64,000 nucleotides of DNA, taken from positions 1,364,001 through 1,428,000 of the forward strand of contig CP073216.1 of assembly GCA_020342235.1 (NCBI GenBank). Direction: 5' to 3'. Under the pieces are notes generated by a model, which did no database searches, had not been told where the DNA came from, and saw nothing but the letters and a program-made list of their open reading frames with translations. Source of the stretch: Saccharomycopsis phalli. Lineage: Eukaryota; Ascomycota; Saccharomycetes; Ascoideales; Saccharomycopsidaceae. The stretch's first letter is position 1, and each line of letters starts with the position of its first letter. Below, piece by piece: positions 54,547 to 64,000 of this stretch. Both the position numbers and the translations under genes were made by a program.

Positions 54547-56652
54547 TCAGATCATCCCCTCAGTATACATCTCCTCAATACTATCATGGTGAACCTTTTT
54601 GGCAATCTGCCGCTTCAACTTCATCGTAGGCGTAATACAGTCGTTCTCAAGCGTCAATGGGTCCACCAAAAAGTACACGTTCTTGATTCGCTCGTACCCC
54701 GCAAGGCCAAACGGCTTCACAAGCATGTTCGATTCGGCCAACAAAAATTGGCGCAACGCCAAATCCTTGTTGGCAAGCGCACGAGCAACTTCGTCCACAG
54801 ATCCAAGTCGTAACGACGGCTCGTCCTTCAAATCGGCACGGCCTCGCGACCGCTCAATGTACTTGAAAACCGCATCTGGAGTCACGGCAGCAATTGCCAC
54901 CAAAAAGTCCTTGAACGAGTTCCCGTACACAAACAACTGGTCCATGAACTCACTGGTGCTAAGATAGTCGTTCTCGATCTTCTCTGCGGCAATATACTCG
55001 CCCTGGGAAAGCTTGAAGATGTTTTTCACTCGGTCGACGATCATGAGCTTGAAATCGCAGTCAAACTGGCCAATGTCGCCGGTATTAAACCAGCCGTCTT
55101 CAAATGCCTCCTGAGTCTTTTCTGGGCTCTTGTAGTACCCTTTGAAGATCTGCGGACCGCGAAACTGGATCTCGCCAGATCGGTTCTCAAACCACGAATA
55201 TCCCAACTCAGGAACGTCACGAAGTCGGACCTCGGTGGAAACACACACAGGGCCCACTGACTTGACGTTTGTCTCGTACTTGTTGCTCAAAAACACCGTG
55301 GCAAACGTCTCGGTGAGTCCGTAGCCGACATAGAAACTGCACCCAAACGCGCTCCGAAGAAATTTCACTGACGACGCATTCAATGGCGCACCCCCGCTGA
55401 TGAAAAAGTCCAAGCTACCAAACCCCACTTGCTCTCTGACCTTCTGGAGCACGACTTGCTTGAGAATCCCGTTGACGGCTCCCTTGCCATTAAATCCCAA
55501 CGAAAAGTCCCAGAACTCCTTGAACGCCACCACACTTCGCACAAGCACTCCCTTCAACCCGGGAAGTGCCTTGAACTTGCCCCGAAGCCCTTGTTCGATC
55601 TTCGAGTACACTCTTGGGACTCCACAAAGATGTGACGAGTCACCCAACGCCTTGATATCATCAAGATACGTGCGGGTATCTGTTGGGTCGTGAGCCAACG
55701 CCACCCGGGCGCCAAACGCGTACTCAAACGCAAACTTGTGCCGCTCAAGCACATGTGCCAACGGAAGGAAGCAGAACGACGTGGGATTATCAACTCCAGC
55801 CAAATCAACATGGCTAAAACACACAGTAATGCCACACACAAACATTCGATGCGTCAACTCAACTCCCTTGGGCGTACCAACTGTTCCCGACGTGAACGAG
55901 ATCGTGACCAAGTCGTCCGGCTTGGGCGGCACGTGAGCCGCCGGATGCGCCCGGCCCCGGGCGGCAAGGTCGCCGAAACTAATCATTTCGACCCCAAGCT
56001 CAGGCGGGGGTTGTGAGCCCGGGCCGTCCATGACCACGATGACCTTCAAGTGGGGAAGCTGGGGTTTCACTTGGAGGATTTTCGGGATGTTTGCGGCCGA
56101 CAACACGATAATCGGGCTCTGTGTGAGTCCAAGAATGTACTGCGATGACTCAGGGCCGAGTGAGTCGTATAATGTTGTGTCGACAATCGAGTATGCGTGG
56201 CATGCCAAATCAGTGACAATCCACTCAAACGTGTTTCCCAGATAAAGCGTGAGAATGAGATTCTTGGTATCAATACCATGCTGCTGGGCTGTCGCCAAGA
56301 TCCCCGATCCAATCTGGTCCCGAAGCTCGGCCACCTCGTCATATGTCTTCCACTTGTACTCGCCCCATCCGCTCACAAGCTTCTCTCTCTGGCCAAGAAA
56401 CTCGTTGGACCCGTGGAACTTGCGCCCCTCTTCAAACACCTCATACACTGTGTTGATTCCCGGGAAAGGACTGGTAATGAGTCCGTCTCTTGCCGCGTGG
56501 TTGCGGATCACGGGCGAATGGCCTGGTTCCTTGGATCCAGGCATCTCGTATCCCTTGCTAATTTCCTCCTGGTCCAACGGGAAGCTGGCCATGGCTTCTT
56601 GGAAGTTTTGGGCGTTTTTTGCCGCCTTGGGGACGTTTTCAGGGAAGAGCAT
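54547..56652 (-). CDS. FAA2: Long/medium-chain acyl-CoA synthetase, Faa2-like
   Basis: A 701-residue member of the acyl-adenylate (ANL) superfamily; activates free fatty acids to acyl-CoA with ATP. The P-loop-like motif TISFTSGTVGTPKG is at about 249-262, then FLPLAHVLERH, YGLTETFA, GWFNTGDIG and the FACS/hinge block DRVKNIFKLSQGEYIAAEKIEN (about 537-559). The catalytic C-terminal lysine is in TPTMKLKRQ. Similarity is highest to yeast Faa2 (744 residues), as in WIVTDLACHAYSIVDTTLYDSLGP. Faa2 is peroxisomal, but this protein ends TEGMI, not a PTS1 signal, so location is uncertain. The start could also be Met21 (MASFPLDQ). CACGTG lies 38 bp upstream of the ATG. Confidence 0.88.
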   Translation of the reverse strand: MLFPENVPKAAKNAQNFQEAMASFPLDQEEISKGYEMPGSKEPGHSPVIRNHAARDGLITSPFPGINTVYEVFEEGRKFHGSNEFLGQREKLVSGWGEYKWKTYDEVAELRDQIGSGILATAQQHGIDTKNLILTLYLGNTFEWIVTDLACHAYSIVDTTLYDSLGPESSQYILGLTQSPIIVLSAANIPKILQVKPQLPHLKVIVVMDGPGSQPPPELGVEMISFGDLAARGRAHPAAHVPPKPDDLVTISFTSGTVGTPKGVELTHRMFVCGITVCFSHVDLAGVDNPTSFCFLPLAHVLERHKFAFEYAFGARVALAHDPTDTRTYLDDIKALGDSSHLCGVPRVYSKIEQGLRGKFKALPGLKGVLVRSVVAFKEFWDFSLGFNGKGAVNGILKQVVLQKVREQVGFGSLDFFISGGAPLNASSVKFLRSAFGCSFYVGYGLTETFATVFLSNKYETNVKSVGPVCVSTEVRLRDVPELGYSWFENRSGEIQFRGPQIFKGYYKSPEKTQEAFEDGWFNTGDIGQFDCDFKLMIVDRVKNIFKLSQGEYIAAEKIENDYLSTSEFMDQLFVYGNSFKDFLVAIAAVTPDAVFKYIERSRGRADLKDEPSLRLGSVDEVARALANKDLALRQFLLAESNMLVKPFGLAGYERIKNVYFLVDPLTLENDCITPTMKLKRQIAKKVHHDSIEEMYTEGMI

Positions 56653-56689
56653 GGAGGCAAAAACGCGGACTGCGGTTTTAACTTGGGGT

Positions 56690-56695
56690 CACGTG
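56690..56695. promoter_or_regulatory. CACGTG box upstream of the FAA2-like gene
   Basis: Palindromic E-box 38 bp upstream of the annotated ATG, GGTCACGTGGAT context. Confidence 0.45.
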
Positions 56696-57054
56696 GATAC
56701 AGGGATCGAGGTGGGGTGTAAGGGGGTGGAAGGGGGTGTAGATCCATGAGTTGATCAGGGAATAAAATAGAGGAGGAGGAAACAGGAGAAGGAGAAGACA
56801 GAATAAGCAAGAAGTAGCATGTAAAAGTTTTAGAAATGCCTAGAAATTAGACCTAAAAGTTGTAGAAATGTCTAGAAGTTAGACCTAAAAGTTCTAGTTG
56901 TCCTAGAATTGTACCCTGAAGTTGTGCCTAGAAACCCTAAAGTGCGCTAAATTGTCAAGGTCAAATGGCTGCAGTTTAAATTTATAAACCTGGCTAGTCT
57001 CTTTTAGCACATTTCCAGCTTCCAGAGTAAATTATATTTCCAGTGGAATCTCCA

Positions 57055-57190
57055 TCGTTGCAACTCCAGTGTAAACTATTGCAACTCCAGTGTAAACTAT
57101 TGCAACTATCAGTATAAAATATTGCAACTCTCAGTATAAACTATTGCAACTATCAGTATAAACTATTGCAACTCTCAGTATAAACTATTC
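57055..57190 (+). repeat. 22-bp minisatellite upstream of FAA2
   Basis: Six units of TATTGCAACT(C/A)(T/C)CAGT(A/G)TAAAC with variants; the last unit degrades into TCTTGCAACTCCAGTACAATC. Confidence 0.85.
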
Positions 57191-57374
57191 TTGCAACTCC
57201 AGTACAATCTCCATTCTTGCCAATTATCCTTGCCAACTATTCTTTGGTACTGGAAATCAAATCCTAGCCACTTGATTTACACCTCCTTTGCTGGATTCAC
57301 ATTCCATTACTTGTATTCATCCACCAACACTTTTCATCCCATTACTTGTTCTCATATCACACCTATTTCATTAC

Positions 57375-57500
57375 TCGCTCGCCTATCACTTTCCAATCCA
57401 TTAATCCCTCTCCTATCACTTTCCAATCCATTAATCCCTCTCCTATCACTTTCCAATCAATTAATCCCTCTCCTATCACTGTCCAATCAATTACTTGTTC
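57375..57500 (+). repeat. 30-bp minisatellite
   Basis: Four copies of TATCACTTTCCAATCCATTA followed by ATCCCTCTCC, with T-to-A and TT-to-GT changes. Noncoding on both strands. Confidence 0.88.
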
Positions 57501-57984
57501 GCCCATCTCTTGTTCTCATATCTCTTGGTTCAACCTCAGCTAAATATCATGAACCCACCGCATTGATTAGACTGAGATATTTCTCCAATGCTGTTGGAGA
57601 ATCTCGTGTCATCTGTGGCCGTGGGATATGATACAAACGGCTCCTCACCGTAAACCATCCCAGTGGATCATGACAAAGCATCTAGACGGCAAATGCAATG
57701 ACTATAAATAGGGTTCACTCTACCGTATAGAAACAACAACTTTCCTAAACAATTCAGCTAGACATTTATCTAGAGCCCAATCCGGTTATTCAGATCCCAA
57801 AGGAACAAGACAAATAATTGTGTAATTTAGCTTATTATAATCCCATGTCTAATCAAGACTGAAATATAAACTACGTCAGTTTTCTCATCACTTTTTAGTC
57901 CCATTACTTCTCACATCACTTTCCAATCCACACTTGTTCTCACATCACTTTTCAATCCATTACTTCTCGTAACACTTGTTGCAA

Positions 57985-58125
57985 CTCCCATTACTTGTTT
58001 TCTCATCTCTTGTTTTCTCATCTCTTGCTTTCTCATTTCTTGTTTTCTCATCTCTTGTTTTCTCATCTCTTGCTTTCCCATCTCTTGCTTTCCCATCTCT
58101 TGCTTTCTCATCTCTTGTTTCAATT
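57985..58125 (+). repeat. 15-bp minisatellite
   Basis: About nine copies of CTCATCTCTTG(T/C)TTT with CCCATC variants, strongly C/T-rich on the plus strand. Frames reading KQEMR or SLVFS through it are artefacts. Confidence 0.9.
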
Positions 58126-59560
58126 CCGTTACGTCTCACCACTTTCCAATCCCATCACTCCTTCTCACACCACTTCCACAGTCTCATCACTTCTCACCAG
58201 TCACTCAGCACACAAAACCAAAACATCTGAAATACTGCCGTCCTCTCATTACACCCATATTACCTAATCTCAGTCCTAAATGTCTCACCGTAATCCCACC
58301 TGAACAATGCCACTTGGTCCCAATTGGTATCTCAAATTAAAAAATGTCTACAAACCCTTGCAATTACATACACTGTGTGTACAGTGTGTTTTACCTCGAT
58401 TGCCAATGGTATTTTCTCGTCACCAATGACATTTTCATTACATTTTGTTGCATTGTTGACTTTTCCCTCAAATAGCCTCCCAATTACTCCTCACTCCTTC
58501 ACCCACTCCTTCACCTAGTCCCAACCTCCATCCAGTTTTACTCACCCTCACTCAAATATGCATTGGCACAAATTGCTGTCAAAACCCAGAAAACTTTATC
58601 AAGTCACCAATGAGGCTTTGCCGTTACAGATAACCGAGCATTCCTTGGAATGCACCTAAACACAGACATCTAACGAGCCAATGTCACATTCAATGACCTG
58701 ATACCACATTTGATGACCTTACGCTACATTGCTTACCAATCCTTAGTCACTCATTGTTCCTTAAAACCCCTTTGAATTTGTAACACTACTTTGGTTCTTT
58801 TGCTAAGACGTTTTGTATCAGTATCTTCAGGCACCGTCCGGCACCAGTACTGTCAGGTACACTCCAGCAAGTGTTCACTTGACATCCCAGCACTCTCCAG
58901 TACTTATCAGCAACAATCAGCCTTTCCTCACAATCCTGCCTGATTTGTTTGGCGAGTTTCCTAAAGAAAAATCGCAAACCTAAATCACCAATGCATGTGC
59001 GAAACAGACTAATTCTAAACATACCTTCTAACGTATCACCAAATGTAAATTTAGACTTCTGCTCAAATGTGCGGTGATTGAATATTCCTGATTATTATCC
59101 CAACTAGATATTCATTCCTCTTGGCCAATGTGTATCTTCTGCTTCTTGTCCCCTCAATCAAAGCCTCATTGTCAAGCTGTGCAATGCAACTCTAGTTGGG
59201 TCTTTTGATTTGTCACAATGTTGTTGCTTTGCTGGCATTGATCTTTAGGGCTTGTTGGAAGAATGACGGTAGGTGGATTCTAGTCTTTTGTGATGTTAGT
59301 CTCGCCATATGGTTATGACAGTTTCCAAGGTGCAAATTATAAACTACACTGTGGAGTTGTCTAGTCTTTCTATAGACGTATTGGCCGTTGGTTGAGTGAT
59401 TTCAAATTGATTTGGGAGGTGGATTTGACTGATGTAGGATACGATGTGTGGAGGTTAAGGTGTAATGATAGAGAGAGATATATGGGGAGATATATGGGGA
59501 GATCGGTGGAGATGAAAATGATACAGTGGAAGATTTAGAGTGAAAGTGAAAAACCACACC
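58126..59560. other. Intergenic, no gene seen
   Basis: Unique C/T-rich to AT-rich DNA. A 78-codon frame at 58786-59022 (minus) is not convincing. A small GGCACCGTCCGGCACC-like repeat is at 58828-58850. Confidence 0.5.
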
Positions 59561-59561
59561 A

Positions 59562-59640
59562 ATTTATCATGGTTGGCCAATTCATCATGGTTGGCCAATT
59601 CATCATGGTTGGCCAATTCATCATGGTTGACCAACTACAA
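59562..59640 (+). repeat. 18-bp tandem repeat
   Basis: Four copies of TCATGGTTGGCCAATTCA, the last one diverged (GGTTGACCAAC). Confidence 0.9.
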
Positions 59641-59964
59641 AACTTACCAAGCTTCTTGCCATGACCTTGTCAATTTCCAGATGTGCAATTTGACTCTATT
59701 TTGCCATTTGCCTTGACGGCGTATTCAACCTGTTCAAGCGAGGTATACAATAGGAGGGAGATATGAATCAGTACAATTGTCCATGGCCATGGAAAAAGCA
59801 CATTTCAAACTTGTACATCAGTTTTAAAAATGCCAAATCCTCAATGGTAATTTATGCTTCTGTACTATTAGTCCGACATTGCTGAGGTATATAATCATGT
59901 ACTAGTGGCCACCACAAGACTGATGGAATTCCACCAGCTTAGGACAACGATTGATGACAACTGA

Positions 59965-60210
59965 TCATTGAGTTATTGAGATTGAGTTATTGAGATTGAG
60001 TTATTGAGATTAAGTTATTGAGATTAAGTTATTGAGACAAGCTATTGAGACAAGCTATTGAGAGCAAACTATCGAGAGCAAACTATTGAGACAAACTATT
60101 GAGACCAAACAATTATTGACCAAGAGACTATTCAAGGCAGAACAGTTGTTCAGACCAAACTATTCAGACCAAAACAATTATTCAGACCAAAACAATTATT
60201 GAGACCACTG
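59965..60210 (+). repeat. Degenerate 13-bp repeat tract
   Basis: GTTATTGAGATTGA units grade into AGACAAGCTATT, then GAGCAAACTATT, then GACCAAAACAATTATT units, an apparent repeat-by-repeat drift over 240 bp. Confidence 0.8.
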
Positions 60211-60261
60211 GCTGACCAATCGACCAAGTACATCCATCAGAATCAATAGCAGTCAAGTATA

Positions 60262-60345
60262 TCAAAACCAACCACCAACCAGTATATACAACAAACCAGT
60301 ATATACAACCAACTACCAACCAGTATATACAACCACCCACAACCA
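60262..60345 (+). repeat. 20-bp minisatellite abutting the SAM50 stop codon
   Basis: Four units of AACCA(A/C)CCAGTATATACAA; the array ends within a few bases of the stop codon, so it would lie in the SAM50 3' UTR. Confidence 0.85.
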
Positions 60346-60347
60346 CC

Positions 60348-61792
60348 TCACATAAACTCCAACCCAATACCCCACTGGAACCCCTTTCTAACACTATCCG
60401 AATATCCGCACACCAACGGGACCCCAAAGTTTGCCTCAAACCGCGCAGCATCATGATTATACATTAACCCAAGCCCCGTGGTTATCGTAGGAAGGCCCCG
60501 TAAGTCACTACAACTGTTGGCCAATTTCCCAGCATTGATATAGTGATGCACTCGGAGGTTTGTGTCGAGCCGAGGCAACTTGAAAAAACTGCTGAGCCCC
60601 AAACTGTAGTATAAAACCCCGCCCAACCGGTCGCCGCCCGTCTGGAAGTTGGAATTGTCTCTAGAAGTGACGGCCCGAGGTCCAAGGCCGTTGAAATTCA
60701 TGCCCCGAACACTCGTCGGACCTCCAAGGTAAAACTTGTCGGCCAACGCGACATATCCCGAGCCAAAACTGTGCAAAATCCCGGCTCCTCCGGATAGAGA
60801 CACGGAAAAACGTGGCAACTGGGCAGCAAACATGGTCTTCAAGTCGGCCTTGAGGTAATGCGACGTCCCGGGAAGACAGTACTCCAAATCGAGCTTGGCA
60901 AAACGCCCCGACGTTGGGAATTTCGTGTCGTCACGAGAGTCATACAGCCCCGAGTAGCCGACGGTGTTTTTCAAGCGGTCTCCCGCGTGGAGAAGCACGA
61001 CATCAGAGGCACCGTCCGTCACTTGAAGAGTGGACCACACGGTTTGGAGGTGGAACGACTGCAAATACCGGAGATTGCCGGCCAATCCGCGCTTCTCGAC
61101 CCGCAGAACCGCCCCTCGGAGCGTCTCTGTGTTTGAGTTCCACAGATTTGCCCTGCTGTTGTAGTAAACCATGTTTTCGCTCCGGAGGTACGCCTGGTTG
61201 AACAACGGGAAGTTCACGTTCACTAGGTAGCTTGAGCGGGTCCGGGTGCCCATTGTCGCGTCAAAGACGACGTTCTCGCCGCCTCCAAGCAAATTCCGCA
61301 CCTGGGCCGTGACATATCCGCTTCCTTCGCCGTTGCCGACATTGGTGCCAGTCTTGGCGAAAAACCGTTTTCGCGGCAACAAATGCACCACTGGCACGAC
61401 ACCACGACCCGATTGTTCCACCGAGACCGCCACATTCTCCACCGCAGTTGTGTGGGCAAAGTTACGGCTCACACAGTCAATTCGGTCCACGAGCTGGGCA
61501 ACCGTGCAACAAACGTCGGTTAGCGGGCGGATCTGCGCGGAAATAAACGCGTCGCGGAAGCTCGCGGTGTTGCTGACCCAGACCTGGTCGATATACACTG
61601 GTTTGGAGCGGCTCGACGACAAGATTCCCGAGATGTTGGCGACCTTTTGGTCCTGGAGAATCTCAAGCTGTCGGGTCTCCAACGCTTCCACGCTGGACAT
61701 ACGCACTGGAGGTGCAATTTTCTCGTGGATCTGTATTAGTAGGCCCCGAAATCGCGTGGATTACTCACTGAGTCGCCTTCTTCCAAGGACAT
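60348..61792 (-). CDS. SAM50: Mitochondrial outer-membrane beta-barrel insertase Sam50 (two exons)
   Basis: Omp85-family core of the SAM complex, which folds beta-barrel proteins into the mitochondrial outer membrane. Exon 1 is 61769-61792 (MSLEEGDS) and exon 2 is 60348-61730, separated by a 38-nt intron in phase 0, giving 468 residues (yeast Sam50: 484). Residues about 30-110 form the single POTRA domain. AKTGTNVGN (yeast AKTGTNFGN) starts the barrel. The family hallmark GGPTSVRGMNFNGLGPRA (about 343-360) is the L6 loop motif (V/I)RG. The C-terminus RKGFQWGIGLEFM matches the yeast end RKGFQFGLGLAFL and forms the last beta strand. Without the intron the frame would lack an ATG before Met19, so the spliced start is preferred. 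Confidence 0.9.
61731..61768 (-). other. Predicted 38-nt spliceosomal intron in SAM50
   Basis: The donor is GTGAGT. The branch site TACTAAT is followed at once by ACAG, so the acceptor is only a few bases beyond the branch adenosine. Splicing joins codon 8 to the long exon in frame. Donor type and fused branch/acceptor resemble Yarrowia-type introns. Very short for a yeast. Confidence 0.75.
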
Positions 61793-62095
61793 GATGCTAC
61801 TGGGGGAGATTTTTCACTTGGTGAATATCGCGCATGACGGTGCAGGACGAGCCACTACAGAATGATATCAAGGAAGGAATAAATATTGGAGTGTGTTGAT
61901 GGAGTGGATTTGGAGATTGAAACTGTTTATGGGACTGTTTATGGATGAGACTGTTTATATATGGGACTGTGTATGTTGTAAAGTGTATGAGTCCATCAGT
62001 TGAATGTCGTGGGTTGTGCTGTTTGATATATTTGAGTGATTTATTGATAAAGTGTTCTGACTGTTGACTAGAAAGTCGTGGTAAGCTGAAGTCAC
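61793..62095. other. SAM50 upstream region
   Basis: Promoter side of SAM50. It has short GACTGTTTATGGA duplications (61920-61965) and no E-box. Confidence 0.4.
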
Positions 62096-62670
62096 AGTTT
62101 GATTCAAGTCAGTTGGGTATCTCGTCAGAGGTTAGTAGATATCTAGTTAGAAGTTGGTAGATATCAAATCAGACATCCTGTCAGATATCTAGTTAGAAGT
62201 CAGTTTGATATCTAGTTAGAAGTCAGTTTGATATCTAGTTAGAAGTCAGTTTGATATTTAGTTAGAAGTCAGTTTGATATCTAGTCAGACTTCCTGTCAG
62301 GTATCTAGTCAGATATCCAGTCAGACATCCAATCAGAAGTCAGTTAGATATCTAATCAGATATCCAATCAGAAGCCAGTCAGAAGACAGTTAGATATCCA
62401 ATTAGTTATCAAATCAAAAGACAGTTAGATATCCAATCAGATATTAAATCAGACATCAATCAGAAGTAAATCAGATCTCCAGTCAGACTCAGTCAGAAGT
62501 AAATCAGATATTCAATCAGAAATCATCAGAAATCATCAGAAATCAATCAGATATCCAGTCAGATTCAGTCAGAAGTCAATCAGATATCCAATCAAAGTCA
62601 CTCAGATATCCAATCAAAGTCACCAGGAATCATCAGAAATCATCAGAAATCACTAGAAATCATATCCAAT
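62096..62670 (+). repeat. Degenerate GATATC-rich minisatellite upstream of SAM50
   Basis: More than 20 units built on AGATATC(C/T)A(G/A)TCAGA and, at 62200-62285, nearly perfect 23-bp TTTGATATCTAGTTAGAAGTCAG copies. The right end decays into CATCAGAAAT units. Noncoding. Confidence 0.88.
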
Positions 62671-63290
62671 CTCACACATCGAACCACATGTCCAACACAT
62701 GTCCAACACACCCAAATACCCATCCATCACAATTCCACCAGTCAATACAACTTCACATTCTCATCTGGTCGCCTATAGTCCGACCATAATGATTCAAATG
62801 TGTAGCAGTTAATCCGCAAATTGTGTATTTGTGTAGTACAAAACAATGAAATTCACAAGCCATGCCATAATAATATCATGGCCAATATTCAGACAAATCT
62901 CATTCTGCCCAGTCCATTTGTTAATCGATACGCAAATTTCACGAGAAATGTCAGTGCACAAGAGAAATTTCAGTGTGCAAGAGAAATTTCAGTCACAATC
63001 TTCGATCCTAATCCACAACCTCTGCAGCCTCACGTACTTTATCTTCCCACGGGTTAGCAGTATTATGTTTGGATTAAATGTTTACTTCTAGCTGCATTAC
63101 TTGACTCCTGGTAAATTCAATATTGGTAAACCAGGGACACATGGGAAGTGCAAATGCCCAGTGTCTATCTTGTATGTCAGCAAAGGAACTGAAATTTCCT
63201 GGTTATGACATTTGGGTTGGTGAGTGTTGTGCTTGTGTTGATTACTGTTGAAGAATATCAGAGAGTTTACCTGGAGTCTAGATATTAATT
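62671..63290. other. Intergenic, no gene seen
   Basis: Contains a short duplication of AGAGAAATTTCAGTG at 62960-62993. No gene. Confidence 0.5.
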
Positions 63291-63480
63291 AGAGTATTGC
63301 GTATTATTCAACGTGTTCTAGGTGTTATTTAGAATGTTCTAGGTGTTATTTAGAGTGTTTTAGGTGTTATTTAGAGTGTTTTAGGTGTTATTTAGAGTGT
63401 TTTAGGTGTTATTTAGAGTGTTCTAGGTGTTATTTAGAGTATTCTAGGTATTATTTCAAGCTGTTCTGGTACTATTTCTG
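63291..63480 (+). repeat. 21-bp minisatellite
   Basis: Seven or eight copies of GTTCTAGGTGTTATTTAGAGT with TTTTAGG and ATTCTAGG variants. Confidence 0.9.
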
Positions 63481-63755
63481 GTACTGTTTTGATACTGTTT
63501 TGGTACAGTCTCCGACACTATTTTCCGGAAAATTCATCGTCCATTTTCACTTCCTTGACATCCCCAGCGTCTTGATCTTGATAAACTCCAGACAGACTTT
63601 TGGATTGGATAAATCCAGTTGCTACAAGTCGTGAGCCCATCACGTAACGCGCATCAGGTGAAATGTCACAACTATCCTTTTCTAGAAGTATGCAACTGAA
63701 ATTATTCTTCCAGTATGGTTTCATCATAGTGGGGACGAAACTTTATGTTGCTGCA
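63481..63755. other. Unresolved segment with a 69-codon frame
   Basis: A minus-strand frame (63518-63727) of 69 codons has balanced composition but no recognisable motif, and no neighbours support it. Left unassigned. Confidence 0.3.
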
Positions 63756-63950
63756 TTGTGATAAGAAGTTGTGCTGAAAGTGATAAGAAGTCGTGCAGAC
63801 AGCTGATAAGAAGTCGTGCAGAAAAGTGTCATTAGAAATGTGGTTCAAAGTTTAATCAATGAGCACTTGACGAGCACTTGACGAGCACTTGACGAGCACT
63901 TGACGAGCACTTCAAGAGTTTTCAAAGAGCCTCAAAGAGCCTCAAAGAGT
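63756..63950 (+). repeat. Cluster of three short tandem repeats
   Basis: GTGATAAGAAGTCGTGCAGA-type units (63760-63825, three copies), then five perfect 11-bp ACTTGACGAGC units (63864-63912), then GAGCCTCAAA units (63923-63947). Confidence 0.88.
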
Positions 63951-64000
63951 CAAAACTGCTCAAAACTGCGATACCATGACGTGCAAACCCACTTCCAACC

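Noticed and set aside
57375-58125. CRISPR-like regular repeats
   Set aside because: Units are directly tandem with no unique spacers, and the organism is a eukaryote.
63518-63727. 69-codon minus-strand frame
   Set aside because: Plausible composition but too short and without motif or context to support a gene.

Overview
The window is nuclear DNA from a budding yeast (Saccharomycotina). Fourteen protein genes are named from sequence similarity recalled by eye, with no database search: a chitinase fragment, TOA2, UBA1, ADC17/TMA17, MSS2, TRM3, SKT5/CHS4, CYK3, ATG2, POP6, HEM2, CRZ1, FAA2-like and SAM50. Three tRNA genes are also present. Coding density is low: genes are separated by AT-rich spacers of 0.2 to 5 kb that are full of short tandem repeats. 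SAM50 carries a very short intron (GTGAGT donor, TACTAAT branch site fused to the CAG acceptor). Two tRNA genes carry 10-nt introns. This intron style resembles Yarrowia and its relatives (Dipodascales), so an early-branching yeast is my best guess; genus and species cannot be given.

Left part (1-17.2 kb): the first 38 codons of a secreted GH18-type chitinase run off the left edge (minus strand), then tRNA-Lys(UUU). TOA2 and UBA1 form a divergent pair sharing a 193-bp promoter with two CACGTG boxes. UBA1 (ubiquitin E1) is tail to tail with ADC17 (proteasome assembly chaperone). MSS2 (Cox2 export), tRNA-Arg(ACG) and TRM3 (tRNA Gm18 methyltransferase) follow.

Middle part (17.9-44 kb): two paralogous secreted proteins of about 330 residues (17951-18949 and 37836-38831) look like highly diverged members of the RNase T2 fold that have lost the usual active-site histidines. 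They are the most novel item here. Between them lie SKT5/CHS4 and CYK3 (both septum/cytokinesis), ATG2 (autophagy lipid transfer) and POP6 (RNase P/MRP). At 39.4-44.5 kb there is a repeat-rich block with an unrecognised 408-residue ORF flanked by pieces of a small inverted-repeat transposon family, then HEM2.

Right part (44-64 kb): tRNA-His lies among old dispersed repeats. CRZ1 (calcineurin-responsive factor) follows, then the longest gene-free interval (about 5.2 kb, holding a fold-back copy of the small transposon), then the FAA2-like acyl-CoA synthetase and SAM50. The DNA around FAA2 and SAM50 is packed with locus-specific minisatellites.

The genes are mostly unrelated housekeeping functions. 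Possible functional neighbourhoods are UBA1/ADC17 (ubiquitin-proteasome) and chitinase/CHS4/CYK3 (septum formation and separation). Recurring features are private minisatellites at gene boundaries, CACGTG boxes about 40 bp upstream of several start codons, and TAA-flanked miniature transposons.
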